Below, in pieces: positions 11,340-22,637 of a stretch of 64,000 bases of DNA. The notes beneath the pieces were generated by a model, which saw nothing but the letters and a program-made list of their open reading frames with translations, was not told the DNA's origin and ran no database searches. The stretch comes from Hygrophila difformis (taxonomy: Eukaryota; Streptophyta; Magnoliopsida; Lamiales; Acanthaceae): the NCBI GenBank assembly GCA_030278955.1, contig JAOANR010000003.1:31511227-31575226 (forward strand), given 5' to 3'. Position 1 is the stretch's first letter, and every line of letters begins with the position of its first letter. The translations under genes were made by a program, and so were the position numbers.

Positions 11340-12560
11340 CTTTCATTCAATCGTGAGGACAATTTGTTCTTTTTTTAATCTCTAAATATTTTTTCTATAT
11401 ATTTTAAAAACTTTTCTTCCCGCTCATCACGCGGGCGGGTAATACTAGTATTATTAAAACTATTAGATGTCAACCAGTCAACATTTAATGTGGTGTCTCT
11501 ATTTGTAATTTTCAACTTTTATAGATTTTTGCATTTTTTTAATATGAAAATCGCAATTTCTATAGATATGAAATTTAAATATATACAATTCCCAATTTTA
11601 GTCAACATTTAATATGGTGTATCCATTTGAAATTTCCAAATTTTATAAATTTTTGTATTTTTTAATATGAAAATATCAATTTATATAGATATATTTATAG
11701 ATCTTTTGCATTTTATTTCTATAGATATGGAATTTATATATTTATTTATTTATTCATGATAAAAGATACTATATTAATTTGACTATGGAAATCTCAATTT
11801 ATGGTTTTCAAAAGATATGAAATTTCTAATTTATATGGAATTTCCACAATTTTTAGTTTTTAAAGATTTGAAATTTGAAATTTTCTATTTTTATTTATTT
11901 ATTTTAGATTTTTCATTATTTATTTATTTATTGTAGATTTTTGCATTGTTTTATTCCCACCATTTTTAGTTTTATCCAATTTTCAGTTTTAAAAAGATAC
12001 TAGCACACCTGCCCACGCAATGCGCGAGAAGTAATGCTAATCTATTTAAAAAAAAAGATAACATAAAATTTATAAATTCAAGTATTTTATTATATAAACT
12101 TAATTGGGTCATGTCCATTTTTCGACCATACATTATTTATTTTTATTTTTTTTAGGAGAAAGGTTTTTTATTCCCAAAATATAGTTGGATACAATATCAA
12201 AATTTGGCTAACACCGTACTCTACGCTCCTATCTGAAGCCAACAGAAAGCGAACAACAAATAAACTAAAAAAAATAATACTGAGCAAAAATGTAACAAAA
12301 TATGTAAAGTAAAATCTCTTTACCCAAAATTATTGATGATATACAATTTTTTTGATGATATACTATTTAATAATGTTTTTGAATATTATAATATGGTTTA
12401 TTGAGAATCCTGAAATGTAATAAAATATGAATAATTAAATAAATTTTAATTTTTCTATATAAATTATTAAAACACGAAAAGAAGTAGAATTATTTAAGCA
12501 AGTATGAGTATACTAAAAATCCTTAACCAAATTTTACATTTGAAATTACCAAATTAGCAA
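11340..12560. other. AT-rich relict sequence with two Helitron-like 3' ends
   Basis: No gene seen. At 11419-11449 a CCCGC/GCGGG hairpin is followed 10 bases later by CTAGT, the pattern of a Helitron 3' terminus on the plus strand. At 11999-12030 ACTAG followed by a GCGC-rich palindrome looks like another on the minus strand. Between them, two tandem copies of a roughly 130-bp unit start with GTCAACATTTAAT (about 11477 and 11605). The rest is low-complexity A/T. Confidence 0.4.
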
Positions 12561-12803
12561 TGTAAAACCCCGGTTTTGGTAACCCAGGCTGGGATGCCAC
12601 CGCCACACCTCCCAAGTAAGACACCACTTCATTCGAGCTCATTTGAGAGATGCAATGCTAAAGATATTTCAAAAATAATTTAAAAATAAGTCCGGAAGTA
12701 CTTAAATTAAAAATAGAGTAATAATCATCCATGCACGATATCAACTATGTTTGCAGCGGAAAATAAATATTGGGCCGATATGGCCAAAACACGGGTTAAC
12801 AGG
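12561..12803 (-). repeat. R3: LTR end fragment
   Basis: Starts TGTAAAACCCCGG and follows the R4/R5 LTR ends (AACCCAGGCTGGGATGCC, GCCACACCTCCC, then GGGCCGATATGGCC and ACGGGTTAACAGGC) up to about 12803, where homology stops abruptly at TGATGCACCC. No internal region or second LTR is visible. It is probably the left edge of an older element, interrupted or deleted at 12804. Confidence 0.65.
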
Positions 12804-13740
12804 CTGATGCACCCTGTGAAACCACATTTAAATGAGCTTAAATTGTGTTAAAATGAACCTAAATTGCATGCATGTGGCCCTAATTTAATGCTTTTTAGTT
12901 TATATTTTATGTGGTCTGTAAATATTAATAATCATCGTTAAATTAAGCTTATTTGAGTTCAATTTACCATGTTTTATGCTTTTTAATAAGACTTTGGCAA
13001 ATCTAATGCATTGCAATGATGTTTCAGGTATTAAAATGAAGAAATAAAGATGTTCGGAGGACAAAGGATGTCAAATTCGGATTTTTCAACACTGGAATGT
13101 GCCCAGGATGCGCCGCATAGACATGGCGGCGCCCAAAACTACCTTGGAGCGCCACATCAGGCGCCACTTCAGCACTTGGAAAAATTTCGGATGAAAAAGC
13201 TTCAGGATGCGCCGCACGTGCTTGGCGGCGCCAAAATCACCCTCCAGGCGCCACTTTAGGCGCCGCAATCAGAAAATTGGGAAATCGTCAGGATGCGTCG
13301 CAGCTTCTTGGTGGCGCCTGAAACTCCTTCCGAGCGCCACTTTATGCGCCACCGTCGCGGTTGGGCAGTTTTCTAACCTCCCAAACTCGGTTTTAATCAC
13401 CGTTCTTCGTCATTATTCTTCATTCAGACTGCGAAAAACACTAGAGAAACATTCTGAAAACATCTGCTAATGGGAGAAGAAGGCCGGAAACACAAGTCCA
13501 TGCCGGAGGAATGCATCAAGAACGCTGTTCTGGGCGTGCTATTCCTATTCTAGGTGTTGCCTTTCTTTTTCTTGCTTTGTAATTTTACGAATTTGCCTCT
13601 AAATGTAATATGCTATTATGTTTCGAATTTGTAGACGGATTTCTGTATTGTTCGTGTTAGGAGTGATCTAGAACGGGAGTTCGGAATCACTTTTGAAGTA
13701 CGAATTTATGTTTTATGGAAGTATAATAAATGTCGATGTT
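12804..13740. repeat. Unclassified repeat with GC-rich hairpin units, target of R4
   Basis: Begins TGATGCACCC and contains three tandem units of about 90 bp (13088-13345). Each has GCGCCGC...GGCGGCGCC-type inverted arms and then a second GGCGCCAC/GGCGCC pair. This is the same two-hairpin layout as in the R2 LTR, with unrelated sequence, so I suspect a fragment of another LTR. Short frames here (such as 13050-13259) follow the repeat and look non-coding. R4 inserted at its right end with TSD ATGTT, so the sequence continues at 56444. Confidence 0.45.
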
Positions 13741-15170
13741 TGTAACACCCCGGTTTTTGATAACCCAGGTCGGGATGTCACCGCCGCACCTCCCTAGCAA
13801 GACACGGTTTCTCCGAGCTTGCTAAACATATGCAAGGTTATGGTTTTTCAGAATTTAAAACATTCAAACAGCCCATTGTAATATAATTTAAAAATCATAA
13901 TATCAAAGTTGCAGCCGAAAGTAATATTTACATATGTATAATGCAGCGGAATTTAAAATTGGGCCAACACGGCCAAAATACGGGTTAAACAGGCCCGTTC
14001 ATGCAATTCATAACTAAGAACAGAATAATAAAAAAAAAATAATGTTTTCCCAAACATCCCATTGATGCATATGAGGATGCATATTCTTCATACTCTGTAG
14101 AAAAAGGGAAACGTGGTTTGGTCAGCAAAAACTCGCTCGTAAGTTAACACCTAGCATGATTAAGGGGTTTCAAAGCCTTTAATTACATTTAAAGAAAACA
14201 TGTGCATACAAGACATGATTTACTTTTATCCATCTAATAATAATTTAATTGCATAATTTAAAAGACAGGGATTCCATAAGATCATAAATATTGCTTGCAA
14301 AGTAATTAAATAAATTGACATAAACTAAAACACAATTTAACAAGAATTTAATTTAAATTTCTTATAAATGTCTCATTTCATTTCTTTCACAGATCACCAT
14401 TGCTAGGGCTCTCATGTCCGCCAGCCTTACGCTTGGGCTCTTATGTCCATAAGTATCATGGTAAATCTTTTAATAGGTTCATTACGTTCGCTAGCCATAC
14501 AATCAATATTTCGCTAGGGCTCTTACGTCCACTAGACATACTCTTGGGCATTTATGTCCACAAGCCGTAGACAACATTGATAGTATCCAGCTTAGTCATA
14601 AACCACAATGTTTTAATCTTCTCTTTATTTAGAAAGACCAATTTCACAAATTTAGTAAGTTTCTCAAAGATATACTATTTCAGGACGCTGTTCGCTCCAA
14701 TATCATTTAAAAATTTATTTCAAGACCAAAAATTCTCAAATTCGAGCAATAGCTCGCTGACACACTAACGAACAAGTTTCGTGTTTTAAGTTTTTCGATC
14801 CGAGTTAAGGAAATAAGTCAAACACATGGTTTTTCATCAGGATATTAATCTGTCCGAATTTTCACAGCCACAGTTTCTAAATTTCGAAATATCTACCATA
14901 GCAAACGAACTCCAATTTTGATGAAATTTTACAGGCTCATTTCTAACACGATTATCTACAACTTTCATTTAGAACTCAAAGCCTAATTCTCGTTGGATGA
15001 GGGGTTAATATTTGGATCAAGTTCGAAACTAATTTCTGTCAGCTTTTATGAATACGGTAAGAACGCAGATTGGCTCGGTTCAGGTTCAGAGGTTCAAATC
15101 GTAAAGAAAAATTCTAAAAATTTACAGAGGTGCTCTAAACTTATAGATCTACTACTCTTATGTTTAACAC

Positions 15171-17038
15171 TGTAACACCCCCAATTTAAAACACCAAAAT
15201 AATGGGGATGCTACTGTCACATCTCTTGGATAGAATACTATAACGCACGAATCAACCACTAAGGCTGTAATAAGAAAACATAATCCATTATAGTTTCAAA
15301 AGTAATTGTACAAAAGATATCATGAATTTAAAGATGATTTTTATTAGCTAAAGATAAAACTTGAAATCCCATCCCAATGCTGCACGTGCTCATCACTACT
15401 CACTTCTAAATCCCGAAAAGAGAAAAGAAAAACACACACACAACTCAGTATAAACTGGTAAGTTAACTACAGTTCCACAAGGACAACACAGAGAAATGAC
15501 ACATCCGCAATATTAACATATTTAATATGAAGACGAATTAATATTGACGAGGACATTTTTTTACCGCATAATCCACAAAATTCCGCATAATCCGCACATA
15601 GCATCAACTCGTCAATAGTAACTTGCCCACATAAAACATATTTTACGAATAACTCATTAAAGAAACGACACATAACATGTCATGCCTTTATCCATAGCTC
15701 CTACGATGAATTAACATTATAACTTGACAGCAACAACTAATAAAACAAAGAAATTGAAACTCAGAACCGCCCACAACACTTTAGCAAGGTCCTACATTGG
15801 AAATGCCAAATTAGGTATCTTTAGTTTATCCAGAGAGTATAAATGTATATGCATTTGCATCTCTAATAATAATATTATATGTGTAGATATGTATGTATAT
15901 TGAGTCATGGTCTGGTACACTCGCCACCATATTGGACTCCATTAGACGACTACTAAGCAACTAGTATATTATATACACATTTGCTAGATATTTCAAACAC
16001 TTTAACTCAAATTAAAATTAAATAATTAAGGTCAATCATACCACATGACTCTGACCACTTGACTCTATACAGGCTACTCATAAACCCATATAAATTTGTA
16101 TACTGAACACTTAATTAGGATTTTGCAGCGGACATTCCAGGGAGGGTATCTGATATACCGGTAGTCGCACGTCACCCATGACATGGTAAATAATACACCA
16201 GGGTTGTAAAAGACTATAGAGCAAATTCAGGCAAATACTGGACAACAAAATTTGGACGATGTAGAATACAGAATTAACTTACAGAGGACCAATATTTTTA
16301 AATTGATAACACAATACTTCCATAAACTAGTCCTGGGAAGAACGATTAAAAGAATATAGGAAGATGAGGTGAACTTACTGTTCACAATTGATTAGAGCAG
16401 AAGGGACGAAAGCTTTCTCTCTGGACAGCTATTCTCTACTCCAAGCACGGCAGAATGAGACAGCAAAAACTAGGATTGTTCTAGGTATGACTTTTGCTAA
16501 TGGATTTATAAGGATTGACTGTTTAGATTAGCAAGATTCTTGGGATTGGATTACTTTTAAATCACTCATATCTTTTAAATTACACATATCTACCGTATCC
16601 CTCCTAGTTTATTTGTGAGATTAGATTTCAATTTTAATCAACTCTAAGTCCTATGTTTAGGACAGTAACACTTATTCAAAATTCCTATGCATATTTATTT
16701 ATAATTATATATATTTTTTCTAATTATTTAACTCATTTATGTATCTATTATAAGGACCATATTAATATCACCACTACTACTATCATTATTATTACTCTAA
16801 ATTCTAAATACTAATTTATTTATGTATATATTATTATAACCATTATTAATATTTTATGGGTATCACAATCTACCCTCCTTAAAAATCGATTTCGTCCTCG
16901 AAGTCGCTTAAGGTATAAGGATTGTAATTCATCCAAGGGTTATAGGAAATGTGACCTTTGAGCATGCGAGATAGTCAAACGGTGTGATTGTGTGTTAGTT
17001 CGACATATCCTCAAGTGGAGTGATTATTTGACCGTTAC
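15171..17038 (-). mobile_element. R4a: LTR plus 171-bp internal stub inserted in the R4 left LTR
   Basis: Absent from the R4 right LTR, where AACAC is uninterrupted at 55137-55141. Here AACAC appears at 15166-15170 and 17039-17043. The insert starts TGTAACACCCCC and ends ...CCGTTAC(A), so a 4- or 5-bp duplication is possible. An LTR seems to span 15171-16867 and ends GGGTATCACA. It is followed by a polypurine complement (ATCTACCCTCCTT) and about 170 bp of 3' internal sequence resembling 53013-53160. No PBS, second LTR or frame is present. H1 is at 15446-15457 (CAGT/ACTG). It is either a truncated element or a small non-autonomous one. Confidence 0.6.
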
Positions 17039-17865
17039 AACACTATTCCTAAATCGGTCTAGATCTAATGTAAAAATCACTAACAAGTTTTGAAGTAAAA
17101 TCTGTCACCATTTGAAGATCTAAACCCAAGGCAGGTTCGTTTGAGACAGTTTTCGGATATCAAATCTTAACCAAAAATTAAGAAAGTTTTATAGGGAATA
17201 GATCAGTGTCTTAGGAACGTTTTTTGTGTTTTAAGTTTTCCCGTTTGAACACTTTTAAGGGTTCGAAAAATTCGTGCTACGTGACTGCGCCAGTGTGAAC
17301 AGATTTTTAGTTAGGATTTCTTATTAGATCTTATTCGTTCGGTTGTTTTTAGTCTCCCAAAACCATGGTAAGTATTAACTTACAAGAATTGGATTATCCG
17401 GCTCGTCGATTCGTAGGCGTGGCTTCCACACCGTTTGACTCCTAGATCCTCGCACGCGTCCAAATTCCGTCGTCTCTTCTTCCTTACCACCCGATCTACG
17501 CTTTGGTGTGTCAAAATCCGCCCGATGTGCCTTCTTCTCCGTTGAGATCGTCCTCAACACCCACGAACTAGGTTTTTTTTTTTTTTCCCTCTTCGTTCTC
17601 TTTTTTTTTTTCTCTTTTTGTTTTATTTTTTTATTTTTTTTGTATGTAGAAATTGTTGGAGTAACAAAATAGGAAGATGAGAAAGATTTAGCTTAAAAAG
17701 GGGTAAAGGGGCGGCACTTAGGGGTTGTTAGGATTTAAGGTTTGTCACCAATATTTGCTATTTGAAAGATACAATAATATACTATGTATTCTAACTTTTA
17801 TATACTAAAGATAGGCTAGATTTTGTTTTAACTACTACTAAGCAAATATCTCTATATTGTTGATA

Positions 17866-17870
17866 TAGTT
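17866..17870. repeat. R5 target site duplication (left copy)
   Basis: TAGTT here and at 52479-52483; a single copy at 55929-55933 in the intact R4 LTR is the empty site. Confidence 0.95.
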
Positions 17871-18742
17871 TGTAACACCCCGGATTTGATAACCCAGGCC
17901 GGGATGTCACCGCCACATCCCCCTAGCAAGACACGGCTTCCCGAGCTCACTAAGGAAATGCAAGGCTTATGGGTACGTAAAAGATTTAAAAACATTTCAA
18001 CATTTAGTCCGGAAATTAATAATACTTATTTCAAAATACGGAAGTAATAATCATCAGGCACGAAATAGAGTAAATGCAGCGGAAAAGTAATCACGGCCAA
18101 CACGGCCAAACCTCGGGTTTAACAGACCCGGTAAAACAGTAGTACGATGCAGTAATTAAAAATGTTCATAAATGTTTCCCCCCAAGTGCATGTGCATGCG
18201 TCACTCGACATACTCTGTAAACGAAAAATGACAACGGTTTATCAGTATAAAAATATACCGAGTAAGTTAATCCCTAACTAAACAATTTAAGGGGTTACAT
18301 GCGTTTTAACTAAAGATTACACTTTTCATGCATTAATTTAAACATCATAATTTACTCGCAGCGGATGAACATGATTAATTTATTCAAGACGAAAATACAT
18401 AATTAAAGGACTAAATTTTAAAGCGTAATTTAAAAGCATAACTTAAGAACGTAATTTAGAAGCATAATTTAAAAACATGGTAAATAGGCTTTAAGCATAA
18501 TTAAACACTCACACAAGTCTTTTAAATTTATCCCGCAAACTAAGAAGAGGACACCATACCGGGGAAATCACTAACGAGGCAATCTCAAAATGTAGGACCA
18601 CTAACAAGGCAGTCCAAATAAATGGGAGACCACTAACGAGGCAGTCTCAAAGATAGTAGGACCACTAACGAGGCGATCCAAATAACACAGCGCGCGAGAT
18701 CACTAACGAGGCAATCTCAGATAGTAAGGAGACCACTAACGA
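17871..18742 (-). repeat. R5 3' LTR, outer segment (left of R6)
   Basis: Matches 48413-49284. It carries H2 (17924-17952, TAGCAAG with CTCACTA, pairable using two G-U pairs on the transcribed strand), H1 (18243-18260) and most of the CACTAACGAGGCA hairpin array (18558-18742). It ends in AACGA, the R6 target duplication. Confidence 0.9.
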
Positions 18743-19320
18743 TGTAATACCCGAGAATTTTCCAACATAAAATAAAACAATAATTAAATAAATAAACAAT
18801 AAATACAATAAATAAAGTAAATAAATAAATCCATCAAATAAATAAATAAATAAAGATAAGTAAATGAGAAATGAGATTTAACTTAAAAAGGAATTAAAGG
18901 AATTTAATTAAATAAAAAGAATTATTAAAGGTAAATAAATTATACACCGGAAACACGACACCAATGAACTCGAGAATTCGAGTCCAAACATCCAATTAGA
19001 CCCGAGTAAAAATTTAGAGAGAAAGTATGAACCCGAAGATACCCCGGAAATCGGAATTCGGGAGCATAGAGGGATAGAAATCCGAAAGAGAGGAGGAAAG
19101 GCACGACGGATCGCACGACCCGCCCGGACCGAAGTCCAGGCGAAGTCGGCGCGGTGGCCGTGCGGTCCATAGGAATTGGGCGCGCCACGACCGCGCCACG
19201 CGACAGATTCGCCCGTTGCGTGAATCTCTCGCCCGAACGCGGATTTTTCGACTTTCGGTTGAACATCTCTCGACCCAAGACCCTTAGGGTCAGATCTTGG
19301 ACGCCCTAGGTCCTAGTTAT

Positions 19321-19330
19321 CTATAAATAA
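19321..19330 (+). promoter_or_regulatory. TATA box of the R6 5' LTR
   Basis: CTATAAATAA, also at 27881 in the 3' LTR, 58435 in R9 and 36931 and 46108 in R7. Similar spacing to the following splice-donor-like GTAAG in each makes it the best candidate for the LTR core promoter. Confidence 0.75.
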
Positions 19331-20932
19331 GACCTCCCAGGAGCTCCGAATACTTTTACAAAACCCTACAACTTTCTATACATTCGAAACCCTAAATCCG
19401 GAGTCGTCGGAGGCACGAAACCAAGGCGAACACTGTTGGACGAAAATTCTAAGATCTCCATAGTCGTGGTAAGTCTCGATCCAATCCTTGTTTTATATAC
19501 GATTCGAAAACGAATCCTAATCTTCTTCTTTTCTCTTCTACACCTCGTATTGGATCTAGATCGTAGAACCCGACGAACGGAGAGGAGAAACGGTGGACTG
19601 GAAGCCACGCCTTCGAAATAGACGATCCCGGACGTTCACAACTCTGTAAGTTAACTCTTACATGGTTTTGGGATGAATTAAAACATTCAAAACTAAAAGA
19701 TTAACAAGAAATCGAAAATCTGTCAATTTATACTTTCCACCGACGCAACAGATTTGATGAATTTTTCCGAACCTTAAAACGACTTCAAACGGAAAAACTT
19801 AAAACACAAAAAACGTTCCTAAGGCTTAGATCTATCTACTGTAAATTTTTGAGAATTTTTAGAGACGATTTGATATGCGAAAACCAACCGAAACCGAACT
19901 GCTTGAATCTAGATCTCGAAATCCTGGACAGAACTTAGGAATGATCTTGATCACGTTTTTGACATAGGATCTAGACTTTTTTAGATCTTTGGCCGAACAT
20001 GAAAGTCGTAGATAATTGTCTTAAGATGATCTCTGTAAAATTTCATCAAATTTGGAATTGAATTGCTATGGTAGAATTCGAAATCTTTAAACTGTGGTAC
20101 ATTAAATTCGGACAGAAATATTCTTCTACGAAAATTGGTGATTTTGACCTGTTTAGGTATCTCGGATTGAAAACGTTAAAACACGAAAGTTGTAGATCTC
20201 GATGTTTCTGAGTCATTCGTTAAATTTTGGAATTTTTGGAATTAAATCTGATTTTAGACGAATTTTAGAGTAAACTGTGGTTTACCGGAAACAAAATCTT
20301 GAAATCTTGTTGAAACATGGAATTAACCTTTAGGGTTGAAATGAGTTGAGATATTATTTTTAAATGAATACAATTAAAGTCAGATTTTTAAAAAATTAAA
20401 TCCCCTTATAAACTTGATAAATTAAAATTAGGGGTGAGTGCTCTGCAGGGTGCCCCCTAACTGCTTCACTTCGTGCCTTAATGGACGATGGTGACCCCGC
20501 GCGCTAAACTTGAGATATGATATTGCCAAAACGGCGAAATACAGAGCCTACACTCTCGTGAATATCCACATGGGTTTCCCGAGGCTCCGGAGTGGTACTG
20601 GGTATGGCTGATACGGTTGCGGCCGCCGGGCTACCGGCTAAACTTGTTGACATCGCGATGCTATCATGAAACTTTGAAATACCAAATCGGGAATGTAATG
20701 GGGATATTAAATTAAATTAAATTATGTTTGATGTCCAATTAAATTATTTAAATGTTTTATTTAAATTATGGCTATTATTCTAAGTCATGCGAAATGTGTT
20801 GTTAAATAGAGCCCTGAAATAAATTATGCTATCGGTTGGATTAAATTAAATATTATGTTATTATCATGCTTTTATTAAATTATTAAAGTTAATGGCTTTT
20901 AAACCCTACGATCATGCATGTGTTAACTTACT

Positions 20933-20977
20933 CAGCAAGTTTGCTGACCAAAACCGTTTTTATTCCTTTTCTTACAG
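20933..20977 (+). promoter_or_regulatory. Hairpin H1 and putative splice acceptor (R6)
   Basis: CAGCA/TGCTG stem with loop AGTT, then CTGACC and a T-rich tract ending TTACAG at 20977. With a donor near 19469 or 19646 this would define an intron of about 1.3-1.5 kb wholly inside the LTR. The 3' LTR repeats H1 at 29503-29516. Confidence 0.55.
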
Positions 20978-21253
20978 AATATGTGGATTGAGCATGTGTG
21001 AGCACAGTTCATGCATGGGATTTTGGGAAACATTATTTTGCTTTTAAATTCATACTTTAGACTATATTATGAACGGGCCTGTTTAACCCGTGTTTTGGCC
21101 ATGTCGGCCCTATTTATATTTTCCGCTGCGATACTATACTAAAACTATTATTTCCGCTGCGCTATGTTAATATTATTTTCGAATTATATTGTATGGGCTA
21201 TTTTGAATGATTTAAATGTTTTAAATACTGCAATACCTAGCCTTGCATCTCTT

Positions 21254-21283
21254 TAGTAAGCTCGGAGAAACCGTGTCTTACTA
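21254..21283 (+). other. Hairpin H2 (R6 5' LTR)
   Basis: Perfect 7-bp stem TAGTAAG/CTTACTA enclosing CTCGGAGAAACCGTGT, 54 bases from the LTR end. The copy at 29825-29854 is the same. Other families keep the pairing with different bases. Confidence 0.65.
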
Positions 21284-21340
21284 GGGGGATGTGGCGGTGA
21301 TATCCCGACCTGGGTGACCAAAAATCGGGGTGTTACAAGT

Positions 21341-21352
21341 TGGTATCAGAGC
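21341..21352 (+). promoter_or_regulatory. R6 primer binding site
   Basis: TGGTATCAGAGC, three bases after the LTR end; initiator-Met tRNA primer type. Confidence 0.95.
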
Positions 21353-21677
21353 CCGGCTACTTTTTAAACTATTATTTTTAAACCGTTATTATTTTTTTAA
21401 AACTATTATTAATACTTTGACTATTATTTTAAATTTTAAAGTATTATTTCCATGGAGAAATTTTTATTTTAAAACCCATGGGAAAGATATATATATATGG
21501 TGCATCAAATTATTTTTGGGGGGTATCATCATTTGCATTTGCATATTGCATCTCTGCTATGAACTTAGAATATTGGCGAAACTTGAACTTAGAATCTTAG
21601 CGAATTGAACCTAGAATCTTGGCGAATTGAACTTAGAATCTTGGCGAATATTAACTTAGATCTCTTGCTTGCGCTAG

Positions 21678-22277
21678 ATGGCTAGTCAAGACATGATGCA
21701 GTTGATGATCAAGATGATGAACGCTCACCTTGACACCCAACAAACCATACAACAAATGAAAAATCGTATAGCTCACTTGGAGGCAAATCTGCACCAAATG
21801 GGAGACTTAAGGGAAGCTGACCTCCAGCACTTCCTGAACTTGAGAGCCGCTGATCAAGATCGCATAAAAGACTTAGAAACCCAAGTGCAAAAACTCACCG
21901 AACGGAGCGATGCTGTGATAGATAGAGTCGAGGATCTAGGGACGGACCTGCTTGACCTCACTGACATAGTAGTACCATATAGCCCTGTGGAAGACCACTT
22001 GATGTGACCACGAAGCCCAACACCCCCAGTGGAGAGCCCATCCGGCCTTATCCATGGACGCTACGGAACCCTTGGGCTCTGGCCCCACATGGTCCGCCCG
22101 TCGCCAAACCCGAGCCCCGTGGAGAATCATCTGGAGGAGTCACCGGAACCAGTTCCGGAAGCCGTTGATCCACCATCCCCAGTGTTTCATGGACCCTTGG
22201 GCACCGGCCAAGTCTCTGATGAGGATGATCCTATGGAAGACCCCGCTACTCTGCCAGAGGACGCAGAGATCTTTTAG
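21678..22277 (+). pseudogene. Leader ORF with coiled coil and acidic tail, interrupted by an in-frame TGA (R6)
   Basis: ATG at 21678 directly follows CTAG, which could be a splice acceptor. The first 109 codons encode a Met/Gln/Leu-rich heptad-like helix (residues 1-95 strongly predicted by eye as coiled coil). A TGA at 22005-22007 stops it, and the same frame continues open to TAG at 22275. The distal part contains GPLGTG followed by DEDDPMEDP, closely matching the 55-aa R5 leader peptide (48051-47884), so the downstream part was once translated. The TGA may be a nonsense mutation or a readthrough stop. The function is unknown; the position between PBS and gag is that of a leader or accessory protein. 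Confidence 0.65.
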
Positions 22278-22637
22278 ATACTTTATCTTAGATAGTACAT
22301 TTATTTGTGCATCCTATTACTTGTATTAAGTTTCTTTTAAAGGAATGAAATGCGAGTTGATTTTTTTTGAAATTCTTCAGCCCAAAATTATCGAAAAAAA
22401 AAAGAAAAAAAAATAATAATTCGGACAGACCTGTCCGCAAAAAAAAAAAAAAAAACGAACCGGAACAGTTCTACCGCATTTTCTCTAAACGATAACAGTC
22501 AAATCAGACAACAAGGATACAACGGGAACATAAACTGCGAAACATAATCAGCAAGATCATCCTTGTACAGTCCATAAGAAAACAACTAAATAAAACACTA
22601 CAACAGCAAGCCTAGATGGAAACGCAGAAACAAAGGA
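22278..22637. other. Spacer between convergent ORFs: A-rich tracts around a perfect hairpin
   Basis: Contains a purine/A-rich stretch (22392-22420), then CGGACAG/CTGTCCG with a 2-base loop (22422-22437), then a run of about 18 A (22439-22456). The sense leader ORF and the antisense ORF converge here, so this could act as a 3'-end signal for one of the two transcripts. Nothing coding is seen. Confidence 0.4.

Larger units (their letters stand above)
13741..17870 (-). repeat. R4 left LTR, first segment (holds R4a)
   Basis: Aligns with 53715-55933. It shows H2 at 13795-13824 (TAGCAAG/CTTGCTA) and the hairpin array at 14402-14564. H1 around 14094-14110 is partly lost here compared with the right LTR. 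R4a interrupts it at 15171. The segment ends with TAGTT, the R5 target duplication. Long T tracts near 17570-17640 are expanded compared with the right LTR. Confidence 0.88.
18743..21337 (+). repeat. R6 5' LTR
   Basis: 2595 bp, from TGTAATACCC to GTGTTACA. It shows a GC-rich segment (about 19140-19200), a TATA box (19321), candidate donors GTAAGT (19469 and about 19646), H1 (20933-20946) with pyrimidine tract and CAG (20975-20977), and H2 (21254-21283). A pair of short overlapping frames (19366-19621, both strands) recurs in the 3' LTR and is not considered coding. Confidence 0.95.

Noticed and set aside
17375..17735. Possible exon-like pyrimidine and T-rich region in the R4 LTR
   Set aside because: The same sequence in the other LTR (55440-55740) shows that it is LTR; coding potential is not shared.
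18940..19608. Overlapping frames in the R6 LTR (112, 80 and 61 codons) repeated at 27500-28181
   Set aside because: Both strands are open across the same GC-rich LTR DNA; present in pairs only because LTRs are duplicated.
21341..21352. tRNA-like sequence
   Set aside because: Only the 12-base PBS complementary to the initiator-Met tRNA end; no tRNA fold around it.
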